Assembly (NCBI GenBank): GCA_041624375.1
Contig: JBFJVD010000020.1
Coordinates: 1-20,287 of the forward strand
Length of the DNA: 20,287 nucleotides
Source of the DNA: JBFJVD01 sp041624375
GTDB lineage: Bacteria; Chloroflexota; Anaerolineae; Anaerolineales; E44-bin32
Reading direction: 5' to 3'
Of this stretch, positions 1 through 8,552 are shown one piece after another. Both the position numbers and the translations under genes were made by a program. Numbering within the stretch: the stretch's first letter is position 1; each line of letters starts with the position of its first letter. The notes under the pieces were generated by a model that was not told the DNA's origin, ran no database searches, and saw nothing but the letters and a program-made list of their open reading frames with translations.

Positions 1-1245
1 ATCCGTTACATATCCAAGCGCACCGATATCGCCGGCTGCAAGCACCTGCCCCTCGCTCAAGCGTGAATCCAGCTCCCTGCCAACCCCTTCGTACAGCAAT
101 TCAAGCTCGATGTAGGCCATCTCAGGGGATGGACGGCTGGGCCCATGATCGGGTGAGAGGGTCCAGCCGCCAGCTGTCAGTGCAAAGGCGAGCAGGGTGA
201 TGGCAATGCCCAATCGCGGGAGCTTAAGATCCCTGCTCACGCGCTCGACCCCCAGGAAGATTCCGAGGAAGTAGGCAGGCAGGGGCGGGGCCAGGTACCA
301 ACGGAAGATCAAGGGATTGGCCAATGAGAAGGTTGCGACGTAGAGCAAGGGGAAAGACAGGAGGGGCCAGCTGGCCACCTGGCGGCGCAGGGTCTCAACG
401 CTTCCAAGGAGGAAGAGGATGGGATAGAGCAGCAGCCCGGCGCCAATCCACCAGTTTCCGAGCGTCAGGTGGGCGAGGAATGGCGTGGCGTAGTGCTGGA
501 GCAGGCGAATGAAGGCCGCTTCCGGGGGCAGCTGGTATGCGGCGACCTTGGCGGTGATCGATTGCGGCAGCGGACTGCCATAGATCGATGTGCTGAGGAT
601 GACCCACACCCCGATCGGTGCGGCAAATGCAAGGATCTCGTAAGCTCCTATGGGGCGCTGCTGCTGGTTTAATCGGCTTCGGGGAAGCGCTTGGCGGAGT
701 CGCTCCGCCGCCAAAGGCCCGACATAGATCAGCGTATCCGGCCTGGCGAGCAGGCCAAGGGCTCCAAGGCCCGCCGCCAGGACCCAGCGATGACCGAGTG
801 CGGCTGAAAACGCCCCAAGCATCAGCGCTATGGTAAGCGCAGTCTCCATGCCCCCAATGTCGAAGGTGACCGACATGGGTGCGATGGCCCAGACGAGAGC
901 GCCGGCCACACCGGCGCTAGGCGCCTGAAGCTGTCGACCGAGGCGCATCAGGAGTGAGCATGCCAGGGCGGCAAGGACGGCGTTGAGCGCCCACGAGAGC
1001 TCGGGAAAGTCCGCCCCGCGTCCGCCGCTGAGCGCCCCCGCCGCAGACATGATCAGTGTATAAAGGGGCGTCGACGTGCCCAGGACAGGCTCACCCGGGT
1101 TGTAGACCATTCCATGGCCAGAAAGCAGATTGCGCGCGTAACGGTAGGTGATGTAAGCGTCGTCGATCGTCCGCGGTCCGGGGAGCAAGCGCATCACGAT
1201 CGCCAGGAGGGGAATCAGCCAGCGGAAATGGCGCCAGGGGAGCAC
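1..1245 (-). CDS. GT-C-type membrane glycosyltransferase, DD-motif family (C-terminus cut by window edge)
   Basis: The minus strand stays open from a GTG at 1245 to base 1, giving 415 visible codons and no stop, so the C-terminus lies outside the window. After one hydrophobic segment comes the motif TIDDAYITYRYARNL (Asp28-Asp29), then GEPVLGTSTPLYTL; the rest is many membrane segments. This pattern is typical of GT-C enzymes that use polyprenyl-phosphate sugars on the outer membrane face, with the Asp pair near the active site (family knowledge). Visible residues end in AAGDIGALGY, matching AAHDIGAIGY in the protein at 12039-13532, so the two are probably paralogues. An in-frame TAG five codons upstream of GTG 1245 leaves only TTG 1260 as an alternative start. 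No ribosome binding site is visible, but TATAAT lies six bases upstream of the GTG, suggesting a leaderless mRNA. Sugar and acceptor are unknown. Confidence 0.8.
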   Translation of the reverse strand, partial: MLPWRHFRWLIPLLAIVMRLLPGPRTIDDAYITYRYARNLLSGHGMVYNPGEPVLGTSTPLYTLIMSAAGALSGGRGADFPELSWALNAVLAALACSLLMRLGRQLQAPSAGVAGALVWAIAPMSVTFDIGGMETALTIALMLGAFSAALGHRWVLAAGLGALGLLARPDTLIYVGPLAAERLRQALPRSRLNQQQRPIGAYEILAFAAPIGVWVILSTSIYGSPLPQSITAKVAAYQLPPEAAFIRLLQHYATPFLAHLTLGNWWIGAGLLLYPILFLLGSVETLRRQVASWPLLSFPLLYVATFSLANPLIFRWYLAPPLPAYFLGIFLGVERVSRDLKLPRLGIAITLLAFALTAGGWTLSPDHGPSRPSPEMAYIELELLYEGVGRELDSRLSEGQVLAAGDIGALGYVTD

Positions 1246-1251
1246 GGGCCG

Positions 1252-1257
1252 ATTATA
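1252..1257 (-). promoter_or_regulatory. Perfect -10 hexamer for a possibly leaderless minus-strand gene
   Basis: Read on the minus strand, the bases are TATAAT followed by CGGCCC and then GTG. The six-base gap would put the transcription start on the first base of the GTG. No convincing -35 is seen 16-18 bases upstream (the best is TTTCGC). The promoter reading rests on the -10 match and its spacing only. Confidence 0.5.
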
Positions 1258-1302
1258 CAAGCGCGGCTAGGGGCGCGAAAGCTCCACATCGAACCAGCAC
1301 GC

Positions 1303-2898
1303 TTGAGATTCGCCATCTTTCTCATCCCGGCTCTTGGGTTGATGTGGAAGGTCTCCCTCCTGAGCCAGGGGCTTTTCCCCTTCAATTCTGATGAAGCCAT
1401 CGTTGGACTCATGGCCCGTCACATCCTGGAGGGATCCTGGCCGACCTTCTTCTACGGCCAGGCCTATATGGGGAGCCTGGATGCGACCCTGGTGGCTGCT
1501 GCCTTTCGAGCCCTGGGTCAAGAGGTGTGGGTCATTCGGCTGGTGCAGGTCCTGCTTTTTCTGGGAACGACCGCAACCACGATGCTGCTCGCCCATCACC
1601 TGGGCGGCGGTGGCTTGGCGACCGCTGCAGCCGGGCTGCTGATGGCCGTGCCAACAGTTAATGTCACGCTTTACACCACGGTATCCCTCGGAGGGTACGG
1701 CGAGGCGCTCTTGATCGGCAACCTGCTCCTGCTCGTTGCTCTTTGGAGCGGAGAGCATCCAGAGCGCCTGGGGCCGCTTGCCCTCTGGGGAGGTTTGGCA
1801 GGGCTAGGGTTCTGGGCCTTCGGTCTTACCCTGGTCTACACGATTCCTTCGCTGTTTTTGCTCGCTATTCATCAAGGTCGACGAATCCCTCGACACCAGG
1901 TCGCAGGTCGTCTTGGCCTGCTGGCGCTCGGCTTCGTGATTGGGGGCTTCCCGTGGTTCCGGTGGGCGTTCCTCAATGGCTGGGATCTCTTGGTTCAAGA
2001 GCTGTTTGGCGCGGCCATCGCCGGCGCTTCGCCGGCCGCTTTTTGGGACTCGGTTCTCCGGCACACGCTCAACTTTCTGCTTTTCGGCCTCACCGCCATC
2101 TTCGGCTTCAGGCCGCCATGGACTGTCGCCCCGCTTGCGCTTTCACTCGCGCCGATCGCCTTTGGTTTCTGGGTCGCCGTGATCTGGTTCACGATCCGGG
2201 ACCTCCTCCGCCCGAAAGCGACGGGCTGGTCCCAGCGCATGCTGGTTGCCGCCGTTCCGCTGCTCGTGATCGCCGGTTTCATCGTCAGCCCTTTTGGCGC
2301 CGATCCATCTGGCCGGTATTTCATGCCACTGGCAGCCCCGCTGGCCATCTTCGCCGGGCTTTTCTTGGAGCAAATTGCCAGGCGGGCTGGAGTCTGGGCG
2401 CCGGCCACGGTGCTCGCGCTGGTCCTTGTCTTCAACGCCTGGGGGACGCTTCAGGCGGCGGCGCAGGAACCTTTCGGGCTGACGACTCAATTCGATCCCG
2501 TGTCATGGATCGACCATGGTCACGATCAGGCCTTGATGGAGTTCCTCACAGAGAACGAGCTCACGCATGGGTACAGCAATTATTGGGTCTCCTATGTCCT
2601 CGCGTTCCAATCCGACGAGCGACTGATCTATGTCCCTTTCTTGCCCTATCATCAGGACTTCCGCCACACCATGCGAGATAGCCGTTATGCGCCCTATGAA
2701 GTTGAAGTTGCGCAGAGCGGACGCGTCGCCTATATCACCACAAACCATCCCCGGCTGGATGAGCGGCTGCGGTCAGGGTTTGCGGATCAGGGAATCATGT
2801 TTCGCGAAGCGCGCATTGGGGACTACCAGGTGTTCTACGATCTGAGCTCGACAGTCGAACCCTCTCAGCTCCGTCTATCACCGGATCACGCACCATGA
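1303..2898 (+). CDS. GT39/ArnT-like membrane glycosyltransferase with SDE motif
   Basis: The product is a polytopic membrane protein of 531 residues from TTG 1303. After one membrane segment comes PFNSDEAIVGLMARHIL (Asp30-Glu31) and then FFYGQAYMGSLDA, a signature of a GT39-like family common in Chloroflexota. The acidic pair is the likely catalytic or metal-binding site in the first outer loop, with a polyprenyl-phosphate sugar as the expected donor (family knowledge). The last roughly 130 residues are less hydrophobic and probably extracytoplasmic. The start is uncertain. The frame is open up to ATG 1114, but that extension is polar, lacks homolog-like features and overlaps the divergent gene at 1245. 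ATG 1228 is another option, and ATG 1342 falls inside the first membrane segment. TTG 1303 gives the usual N-terminus but has no clear ribosome binding site. The stop overlaps the next start (ATGA). Confidence 0.8.
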   Translation: MRFAIFLIPALGLMWKVSLLSQGLFPFNSDEAIVGLMARHILEGSWPTFFYGQAYMGSLDATLVAAAFRALGQEVWVIRLVQVLLFLGTTATTMLLAHHLGGGGLATAAAGLLMAVPTVNVTLYTTVSLGGYGEALLIGNLLLLVALWSGEHPERLGPLALWGGLAGLGFWAFGLTLVYTIPSLFLLAIHQGRRIPRHQVAGRLGLLALGFVIGGFPWFRWAFLNGWDLLVQELFGAAIAGASPAAFWDSVLRHTLNFLLFGLTAIFGFRPPWTVAPLALSLAPIAFGFWVAVIWFTIRDLLRPKATGWSQRMLVAAVPLLVIAGFIVSPFGADPSGRYFMPLAAPLAIFAGLFLEQIARRAGVWAPATVLALVLVFNAWGTLQAAAQEPFGLTTQFDPVSWIDHGHDQALMEFLTENELTHGYSNYWVSYVLAFQSDERLIYVPFLPYHQDFRHTMRDSRYAPYEVEVAQSGRVAYITTNHPRLDERLRSGFADQGIMFREARIGDYQVFYDLSSTVEPSQLRLSPDHAP

Positions 2899-4391
2899 GC
2901 TTTCGCCGCCTGGTGCCCGCCCTTACCTTCATCGCAGTCTTTGCTATGGCCATGCGGGTGAGCGTCGATACCGATACCTGGTGGCATCTGCGCGCCGGTG
3001 CGTGGATGGTGGAGAATCGAGCGTTGTTGGATACGGATCCATTCTCGCATACGCGCTTCGGCGAACCATGGATCTATCCGGGGTGGCTGGCCCAGATCAT
3101 CCTCTTCGGACTTCATATCCTATTGGGCTCCGCGGGCCTCAATCTCCTGACGGTATTGATGGTCGTGCTCGCCTTCGCGTCGCTCTGGCCGGTTCTTGAG
3201 GCCCCGCCGTTGCTGCGGGCCTTCGTGCTCCTGCTCGGAGCGACCGCCTCGGGTGTGTTCTGGTCGGCGCGGCCGCAGATCTTCTCGTTCGCGTTGGCCG
3301 GAATCACGCTCGCGTTGCTCGAAAGGGCGCGTGCGCAGGACCGGCTTGCGGGGCTTTGGGCGCTCCCGCTGATCGCAGCACTATGGGTCAATCTTCACGG
3401 AGGATTCGCGGTTCTATTCATTCTCCTGGGCGCCTTCTTTGGGGGAGAGTTGCTTTCCATTCTGAGCCGCTCGGTGCTGGGGCGCGCCTCGCTCAAAGAC
3501 GCGTATGAATCGAGACGGAACCTGATTCTCCGGCTCGGCCTGATCCTTGCAGTATGCGTTGCTGCGATCGGGGCAAATCCGCACGGATATGTCATGTTGG
3601 CCTATCCTTTTCAGACCGTCTCGATTGACGTGCTTCAACAGTACATCCAGGAATGGCAGTCGCCTAACTTCCACCAATTGGAGGTCCAGCCATTCCTCTG
3701 GCTACTGCTGGCTGTCCTCTTCGCGTTTGGGCTCTCACGCCAGCGACCGGCTGCCACCGAACTCCTGCTGGTTGGGGGATTCGCCTACCTGGCCCTGCTG
3801 GCTGGACGCAATATCGCCCTGTTTGCACTGGCTGCGGTGCCTCCCCTGGCCCGACACGCATACTCTGCGCTGCTTCCTGTCGCAGAACGGTTCGGTCCTT
3901 CGAAACCCCTCTCCACCCCCATTGCGGCCAGGCTGAATCTTGTCCTCTTCGCGCTTGCTCTGCTGGCTGCCGGGATCAAATCCGCTGCTCCATTGAGCCC
4001 TTCATTCAACGAGGCAGCAATTGCCGAGCATCTTCCCGTTCAAGCTGTTGCCTACCTGAACGATCAGCAGCTCGAGGGTCCATTGTTCAACGACTACAGC
4101 TGGGGTGGCTATATCCTGTGGGAGCTGTATCCTGCGTACAAGACGTTTGTGGATGGACGGACCGACCTGTTTGAGGACGAAATCCTCGAGGACTATCTTG
4201 AAGCATGGCGCGCTGGGCCTGGATGGGAGCAGGTGTTTGATAAGTGGGAGATCCAGGTCGCGTTCCTGCCGCTGGAAGCGCCGCTGGTCCGAGCCCTTGA
4301 ATCAGATGGCTGGATACGGACCTTCTCCGACACGCGCGCAGTTGTTCTCCTGGCCCCGAACCAAGGGCGGGCGGATGAGCAGGACGGCTGA
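2895..4391 (+). CDS. Uncharacterised polytopic membrane protein, GT-C-like, with DxDTWWH motif
   Basis: This 498-residue membrane protein has one N-terminal hydrophobic segment followed by VDTDTWWHLRAG (Asp25, Asp27, His31) and LDTDPFSHTRFGEPW. About ten further hydrophobic stretches follow, then a soluble C-terminal domain from about residue 380. That domain carries FNDYSWGGYILWELYP (about 394-410) and DGRTDLF (about 420-426). I recognise this combination from a widespread but uncharacterised bacterial membrane family. The acidic loop resembles GT-C glycosyltransferases, but no activity is known to me. The ATG sits in the ATGA overlap with the preceding stop, so translation is probably coupled. 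A non-coding stretch of about 130 bases follows, the only sizeable gap in this operon. Function could be sugar transfer, or another lipid-linked step. Confidence 0.78.
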   Translation: MSFRRLVPALTFIAVFAMAMRVSVDTDTWWHLRAGAWMVENRALLDTDPFSHTRFGEPWIYPGWLAQIILFGLHILLGSAGLNLLTVLMVVLAFASLWPVLEAPPLLRAFVLLLGATASGVFWSARPQIFSFALAGITLALLERARAQDRLAGLWALPLIAALWVNLHGGFAVLFILLGAFFGGELLSILSRSVLGRASLKDAYESRRNLILRLGLILAVCVAAIGANPHGYVMLAYPFQTVSIDVLQQYIQEWQSPNFHQLEVQPFLWLLLAVLFAFGLSRQRPAATELLLVGGFAYLALLAGRNIALFALAAVPPLARHAYSALLPVAERFGPSKPLSTPIAARLNLVLFALALLAAGIKSAAPLSPSFNEAAIAEHLPVQAVAYLNDQQLEGPLFNDYSWGGYILWELYPAYKTFVDGRTDLFEDEILEDYLEAWRAGPGWEQVFDKWEIQVAFLPLEAPLVRALESDGWIRTFSDTRAVVLLAPNQGRADEQDG

Positions 4392-4523
4392 CAGCTGCAG
4401 AGCTTCTCGGTACCTGGCTCGGATGGCACACCCATCGAATGCGGGTGACAGGCCGCTACCCGCTGCTCCCTGGGAAGTATGGTACGCCCTGGGTTGAACC
4501 GTTGCTCGAGAGTGTCGAGGGAA
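4392..4523 (+). other. Only sizeable gap inside the membrane-protein operon
   Basis: These 132 bases separate two otherwise tightly packed genes. They contain a possible hairpin, GCGGGT (4441-4446) pairing with ACCCGC (4458-4463) across an 11-base loop. No T-run follows, so it is not a standard terminator. I see no convincing promoter hexamers and no gene. If the downstream gene starts at ATG 4479 rather than 4524 the gap shrinks to 87 bases. Confidence 0.4.
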
Positions 4524-5714
4524 ATGACTGAAACCGTTCGAACAGAGGGGAAAGCTGGCCTTCGAATTGCAGCCCTGTTTCTGACGGCGCGCCTGGCGCT
4601 GATCATCTCACTTCCAATCGAATCACTGCGCGGTTATGGTGACCTGCACCATTTCTATGAACTGGCCGCGTTGGGCAACCCGTTCCTCGATCTATGGGTG
4701 GAGTTCCCGCCTCTCTTCCCATTTCTCTCACGAGGGATCTACCTGCTCAGCGCCCCATTGCAGCATGTCTACGATTATGGCTTGATCCTGCTCCTGACCC
4801 TCGCGCAAACGGCCAGCGTCTACATCTTTGTGAGGCTTGGCCAGCGCCTGATCTCGGGAGATCGTGCAGAACAACGCGGCTGGACCTACGCTCTGCTGCT
4901 CGTTGCCTTGCCGTACGGCTGGTGGTACTTCGATCCTCTGGCGGTCCTCGCCATGTTGGCCGGGCTTTTCCTGCTCCTGGATGGCCGTGGCAGACGCTCC
5001 GCCCTCGCGCTGGGCCTGGGTGGCCTGACGAAATTCTTCCCCTTGCTGATCCTGCCGGGGGCCTGGAAGTGGCTGCCACGCCGAACCGCGGTTCAGGCGG
5101 TTGCCATCAGTCTCGGCATGCTGATCGCCATGATTGGTCTGCTATGGATAAATAATCCTGAAATGACCCGAAGTTCGCTCTCATCTCAGGCGAGCAAAGG
5201 CTCATGGGAAACCGTCTGGGCCCTGATCGACGGGAACCTGCAGACCGGTAACCTTGGGCCCGAATTGGAGCGGCTCGACCCACAAGCAGCGTTCCAGCTG
5301 CGCGGTGAGCCCGCGCAGATCGCGCCCTGGGCCACCTTGATCGGGTTTGCCGCCCTGGGCCTGGCGATCTTTCTGACTGTCGAGGTGACCGATCCCTTCC
5401 ATGTGACCGCGTTCAGTGGGGTTACCTGGGGACTCTTTCTTCTGTGGTCGCCGGGGTGGAGCCCCCAGTGGGTCCTGTATCTCCTGCCCTTGATCTTGCT
5501 CACCTTCCGTGGCTCAAAAACCTGGATGTTCTCCGTGAACCTGATCGCAGTTTCTTTGTTGGAGTGGCCCCTTCTGCTCTCCCGGGGTCGCTTTGATCTG
5601 TTGTGGGTCCCTATAGTCATTCGGACCGCACTCTTGGTTCTCCTGACAGCTGCCTTCGCCCGGGAGCTTCGCTACCGGATGCCGGCGTGGGTTGAACGGA
5701 GGCGGTTGGCGTGA
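4524..5714 (+). CDS. Polytopic membrane glycosyltransferase, GT87/PIG-M-like
   Basis: The 396-residue product (from ATG 4524) is a multi-spanning membrane protein. After the first membrane segment comes RGYGDLHHFYELA (Asp40), then WVEFPPLFPFL (about 58-68). An acidic residue followed by an E-[FY]-P-P motif is typical of GT-C mannosyltransferase-like families such as GT87 and PIG-M (family knowledge), so transfer from a polyprenyl-phosphate sugar at the outer face is likely. ATG 4524 is preceded by GAGGGA (4517-4522), rather close to the start. ATG 4479 in the same frame would add 15 polar residues and cannot be excluded. The stop overlaps the next start by four bases (GTGA at 5711-5714). Donor sugar and acceptor cannot be read from the sequence. 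Confidence 0.77.
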   Translation: MTETVRTEGKAGLRIAALFLTARLALIISLPIESLRGYGDLHHFYELAALGNPFLDLWVEFPPLFPFLSRGIYLLSAPLQHVYDYGLILLLTLAQTASVYIFVRLGQRLISGDRAEQRGWTYALLLVALPYGWWYFDPLAVLAMLAGLFLLLDGRGRRSALALGLGGLTKFFPLLILPGAWKWLPRRTAVQAVAISLGMLIAMIGLLWINNPEMTRSSLSSQASKGSWETVWALIDGNLQTGNLGPELERLDPQAAFQLRGEPAQIAPWATLIGFAALGLAIFLTVEVTDPFHVTAFSGVTWGLFLLWSPGWSPQWVLYLLPLILLTFRGSKTWMFSVNLIAVSLLEWPLLLSRGRFDLLWVPIVIRTALLVLLTAAFARELRYRMPAWVERRRLA

Positions 5715-6937
5715 GGGCAGGGATCCGCGCACCGGTCCAGGCGGTGCTCCTCTTGGGCGTTGCCCTCTTGCTGGGCGCGTTAACATTCGCCAATTACCGC
5801 TTCTCAACCCAGGCGCCAGGCGGCAACGACTTCCTTGCCCGCTGGGTCGGCGCCAGGGCATGGGTGGTTGATGGGCGAAGCCCATACGACCCGCAGGTCA
5901 GCCTGGAGTCACAGCAGCGAATCTACGGGCGTCCAGCTGATCCGGCCCAGGGGGAGGACGTGGCCCACTTCGTGTACCCGCTCCCGTCGATGATCTTCTT
6001 CGCCCCCTTTGGCCTGCTGCCCTACCCGCTTGCACGCGCCCTCTGGATGACCTTGCTCGAAGTGGGTTTGCTCTTACTGCCAATTCTCAGCCTGAGAATC
6101 CACCGCTGGCAGCCATCGCCGGCCATGCTGGCGGTGCTGCTGCTTTTCTCACTTCTCTGGTACCACGGGGTGCGCTCCGTGATCGTGGGCCAGTTCGCTG
6201 TGATCGAGGCCGTGCTCATGATCGGGGCCCTATTCGCCATCCAGCGTCGGGAAGATTCCCTGGCCGGTATCTTGCTTGGACTCTCCATCGCGAAGCCGCA
6301 GATGCCATTTCTGCTGATCCCTTTCGTGCTGCTTTGGGGAATTTCACGCCGCCGATGGGCACTTGTGCTGACCACGCTGATCAGCATTGCGGCGCTGATG
6401 ACCGGCTCCCTGGTGCTGATGCCGGATTGGCCGATCCAGTGGATGCGTCAATTGCTGGAGTATCCCTCCTATACTGCACTTGGATCTCCCATTGCGATCC
6501 TGGTGGATTACCTGCCGCGCGGCGGCGAGTTCCTGACCGCTGTCCTGACGTTGCTGCTTCTGATCTACTTGATCTGGGAGTGGATCCTTGCATTGCGCAA
6601 AGACGACCGCTGGTTTCAGTGGACCGCCGCCATGACGCTCGTCATCACCAATCTGATTGCACTGCGGACGGCAACGACGAACTTCGTTGTGCTGATCGAA
6701 GCGCTGATTCTGATCTTCGCAGTATGGACGATTCGCTGGCCGCAGGGAGGGCGGCTCTCCGTCTATCTTGTCCTCCTCGCATTTGGAGTGGGCCTTTGGG
6801 TGCTGTTCCTCCGGACAGTCTCTGGGAATATCGAGTCGCCGCTGATGTACTTCCCGTTGCCGTTTCTTACATTCTTTGGTTTGCTCTGGGTCCGCTGGTG
6901 GGCGATCGCCCCCCGGCCGATTCAGCTGGAAATGTAG
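5711..6937 (+). CDS. GT87 family (DUF2029-type) membrane glycosyltransferase
   Basis: This 408-residue polytopic protein has GGNDFLARWVGARAW (Asp40) and DGRSPYDP (about 54-61) after the first membrane segment. FVYPLPSMIFFAPFGLLPY follows at about 87-105. This matches the GT87/DUF2029 layout, whose characterised members are polyprenyl-phosphate-mannose-dependent mannosyltransferases in mycobacteria (family knowledge). The GTG start at 5711 lies in a GTGA overlap with the preceding stop, with GGAGGCGG just upstream as ribosome binding site. The next gene begins ten bases after the TAG stop. It may act in sequence with its neighbour on the same glycan; that is inference from gene order only. Confidence 0.8.
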   Translation: MRAGIRAPVQAVLLLGVALLLGALTFANYRFSTQAPGGNDFLARWVGARAWVVDGRSPYDPQVSLESQQRIYGRPADPAQGEDVAHFVYPLPSMIFFAPFGLLPYPLARALWMTLLEVGLLLLPILSLRIHRWQPSPAMLAVLLLFSLLWYHGVRSVIVGQFAVIEAVLMIGALFAIQRREDSLAGILLGLSIAKPQMPFLLIPFVLLWGISRRRWALVLTTLISIAALMTGSLVLMPDWPIQWMRQLLEYPSYTALGSPIAILVDYLPRGGEFLTAVLTLLLLIYLIWEWILALRKDDRWFQWTAAMTLVITNLIALRTATTNFVVLIEALILIFAVWTIRWPQGGRLSVYLVLLAFGVGLWVLFLRTVSGNIESPLMYFPLPFLTFFGLLWVRWWAIAPRPIQLEM

Positions 6938-6947
6938 CGGGGCAATC

Positions 6948-8552
6948 ATGACTTCGGCGCAGGTGGACTCCCAAGCCTCCACCGCTGGTGAGCGTCCGGG
7001 CCGCTTGGCGTATGCGCTGGCCTGGGCAGCCAACACGCGGCGAGGTCTCGCGCTGCTTCTTGGGGTCGCGCTCCTGGTCCGGCTGCCTGGGCTCATCGAA
7101 AAGCCGCTCTGGTACGACGAAGCATTCTCTGTCCTCTTTGCTTCAAAAGGCCTGCGCGCCATGCTCCAGGGGAGCATCTCAGCCCAGTCGAGCCTCGCAA
7201 GCGATGTTCATCCGCCGCTGTATTACGCCGTCCTGTCGGGTTGGCAGCTGATCTTCGGCGAGGGCCCAGCCAGCGCCAGGATGCTGTCTGTGCTGCTGGG
7301 AATGGGGGTCCTTACGGTCGCCAGCCTGCTGGCACAGCGACTCTTCGGAGGGCGTTTAGGCCTTGTAGCCGGCTGGCTGCTGGCGCTTTCTCCCTTTCAG
7401 GTCCATTACGCCCAGGAGGTTCGGATGTACGTCCTCCTGGCGCTGCTACTACTCACGGCCTCCTATTTCTATTGGGACATGCTCGATAGTGCACGTAGGT
7501 GGTCGTGGGTTGGATTTGGGCTTTGTGCTGCGCTGGCCCAGTACACCCACAATTTGGCAGTGCTCTACCTTCTGCCTCTGAGCGCAACAGGACTCTTCCT
7601 GCGGGATTGGCGTGTTCTTCGCCAGACCGCGGCCGGTGGCCTGCTGGCGCTGGCCATCTATTCTCCTTGGCTGGTCACGCTGATCGCGCAGCTGGCATCG
7701 ATCGAGCGATCCTACTGGATCCCGCCGCCCGGCGCAGAATCCGTGATTCGGACCCTACTTGTCTATGTAACCGGGCTCCCGCTTCCCGCCTGGAGCCTCC
7801 CCATTGCACTCTTCTCTGCAATCTTTGTACTGCTGACGGCTTCCATCGGGACCTACCAGGCGCTTCGCCGCCGACAGAAGGCAGGTTGGCGTGGGGCGTG
7901 GTTGGCTTACCTTGCCCTGGCGCCTATCCTGTTCATGCTGCTTGCCTCACTATGGCGGCCCGTTTACCTTGACCGGGCTTTGCTTCCTGCCGGGGCGGCG
8001 TTTCTTCTCTGGATTGCCTGGGCGCTGGCTCGCTCGCCCCTCACCAGGTGGCCCGCGCTTCGCTGGACGGCGGTGGGCATCCTGGCCGCGAATCTCCTCT
8101 TCGGTCTTGTCAGCTTCTACACGTATCGCGGATTTCCTTACGCGCCCTTTCGGGAAGCGTTGGATGAGATCGATCAGCAGCGTGGACCGGGGGAAGTTGT
8201 CCTGCACAGCAACAAGCTGACAGCCCTGCCATCGTTCTACTATGCGCCAGGGATCCCGCAGCACTACCTGCGGGATGCGCCTCTTAGCGGCTCCGACACA
8301 CTCCATCCGGCAACGCAGCGCGTGCTTGGCCATCTCGCCTCAGAGAGTGTCGACCGGGTCGTCGCAGGTGCTGAAGGTGTTTGGCTTCTCATCTTCGAGC
8401 GCGAGCTTGAAGAGTACCAACAGCAGGGCACTGCGGAGCATCCCGTGCTGGTTGAACTCGGCGCCGAATTCCACCTGGAGTCAAGTACCGCATGGGGCGA
8501 GCTCCAGGTGCGCCACTATGTCGACTCGCAGCGGAACGACGACAAACCATGA
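6948..8552 (+). CDS. GT39 (PMT/ArnT-type) membrane glycosyltransferase
   Basis: This is the most canonical GT39-type protein of the cluster (534 residues from ATG 6948). After an N-terminal cytosolic stretch and the first membrane segment it has KPLWYDEAFSV (Asp57-Glu58). SDVHPPLYYAVL follows (about 85-96), then HYAQEVRMYVL (about 153-163). The YDE loop, the D-x-HPPLYY motif and the QE-x-R-x-Y motif together define the PMT_2-like domain of dolichyl- or undecaprenyl-phosphate-sugar transferases (family knowledge). The C-terminal 130 or so residues look extracytoplasmic. The frame is open back to 6876, but that would overlap the upstream gene with a polar, Gly/Arg/Ser-rich sequence, and ATG 6948 sits ten bases after the previous stop. 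The stop overlaps the next ATG (ATGA). Confidence 0.85.
   Translation: MTSAQVDSQASTAGERPGRLAYALAWAANTRRGLALLLGVALLVRLPGLIEKPLWYDEAFSVLFASKGLRAMLQGSISAQSSLASDVHPPLYYAVLSGWQLIFGEGPASARMLSVLLGMGVLTVASLLAQRLFGGRLGLVAGWLLALSPFQVHYAQEVRMYVLLALLLLTASYFYWDMLDSARRWSWVGFGLCAALAQYTHNLAVLYLLPLSATGLFLRDWRVLRQTAAGGLLALAIYSPWLVTLIAQLASIERSYWIPPPGAESVIRTLLVYVTGLPLPAWSLPIALFSAIFVLLTASIGTYQALRRRQKAGWRGAWLAYLALAPILFMLLASLWRPVYLDRALLPAGAAFLLWIAWALARSPLTRWPALRWTAVGILAANLLFGLVSFYTYRGFPYAPFREALDEIDQQRGPGEVVLHSNKLTALPSFYYAPGIPQHYLRDAPLSGSDTLHPATQRVLGHLASESVDRVVAGAEGVWLLIFERELEEYQQQGTAEHPVLVELGAEFHLESSTAWGELQVRHYVDSQRNDDKP

Noticed and set aside
1253..1259. Plus-strand -10 (TATACA) overlapping the minus-strand TATAAT as a bidirectional promoter
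   Set aside because: No -35 at a suitable distance on the plus strand and the match is largely the mirror of the minus-strand box.
1114..1302. N-terminal extension of the first plus-strand gene to ATG 1114
   Set aside because: The added residues are polar and featureless and would overlap the start of the opposite gene; the conserved architecture begins with the membrane segment after 1303. Not fully excluded.
1743..2681. Plus-strand reading frame of 312 codons inside the first plus-strand glycosyltransferase gene
   Set aside because: Arg/Pro/Ser-rich with no membrane or domain pattern; the overlapping frame has clear membrane segments and conserved motifs.
4441..4463. Hairpin in the operon gap as an intrinsic terminator
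   Set aside because: The stem is only six bases with a long loop and no T-run follows.
6344..7177. Long minus-strand reading frame of 277 codons
   Set aside because: Its translation is Arg/Gln/Asp/Pro-rich with no domain pattern, and it lies opposite two well-supported membrane proteins; it is a GC-rich shadow frame.
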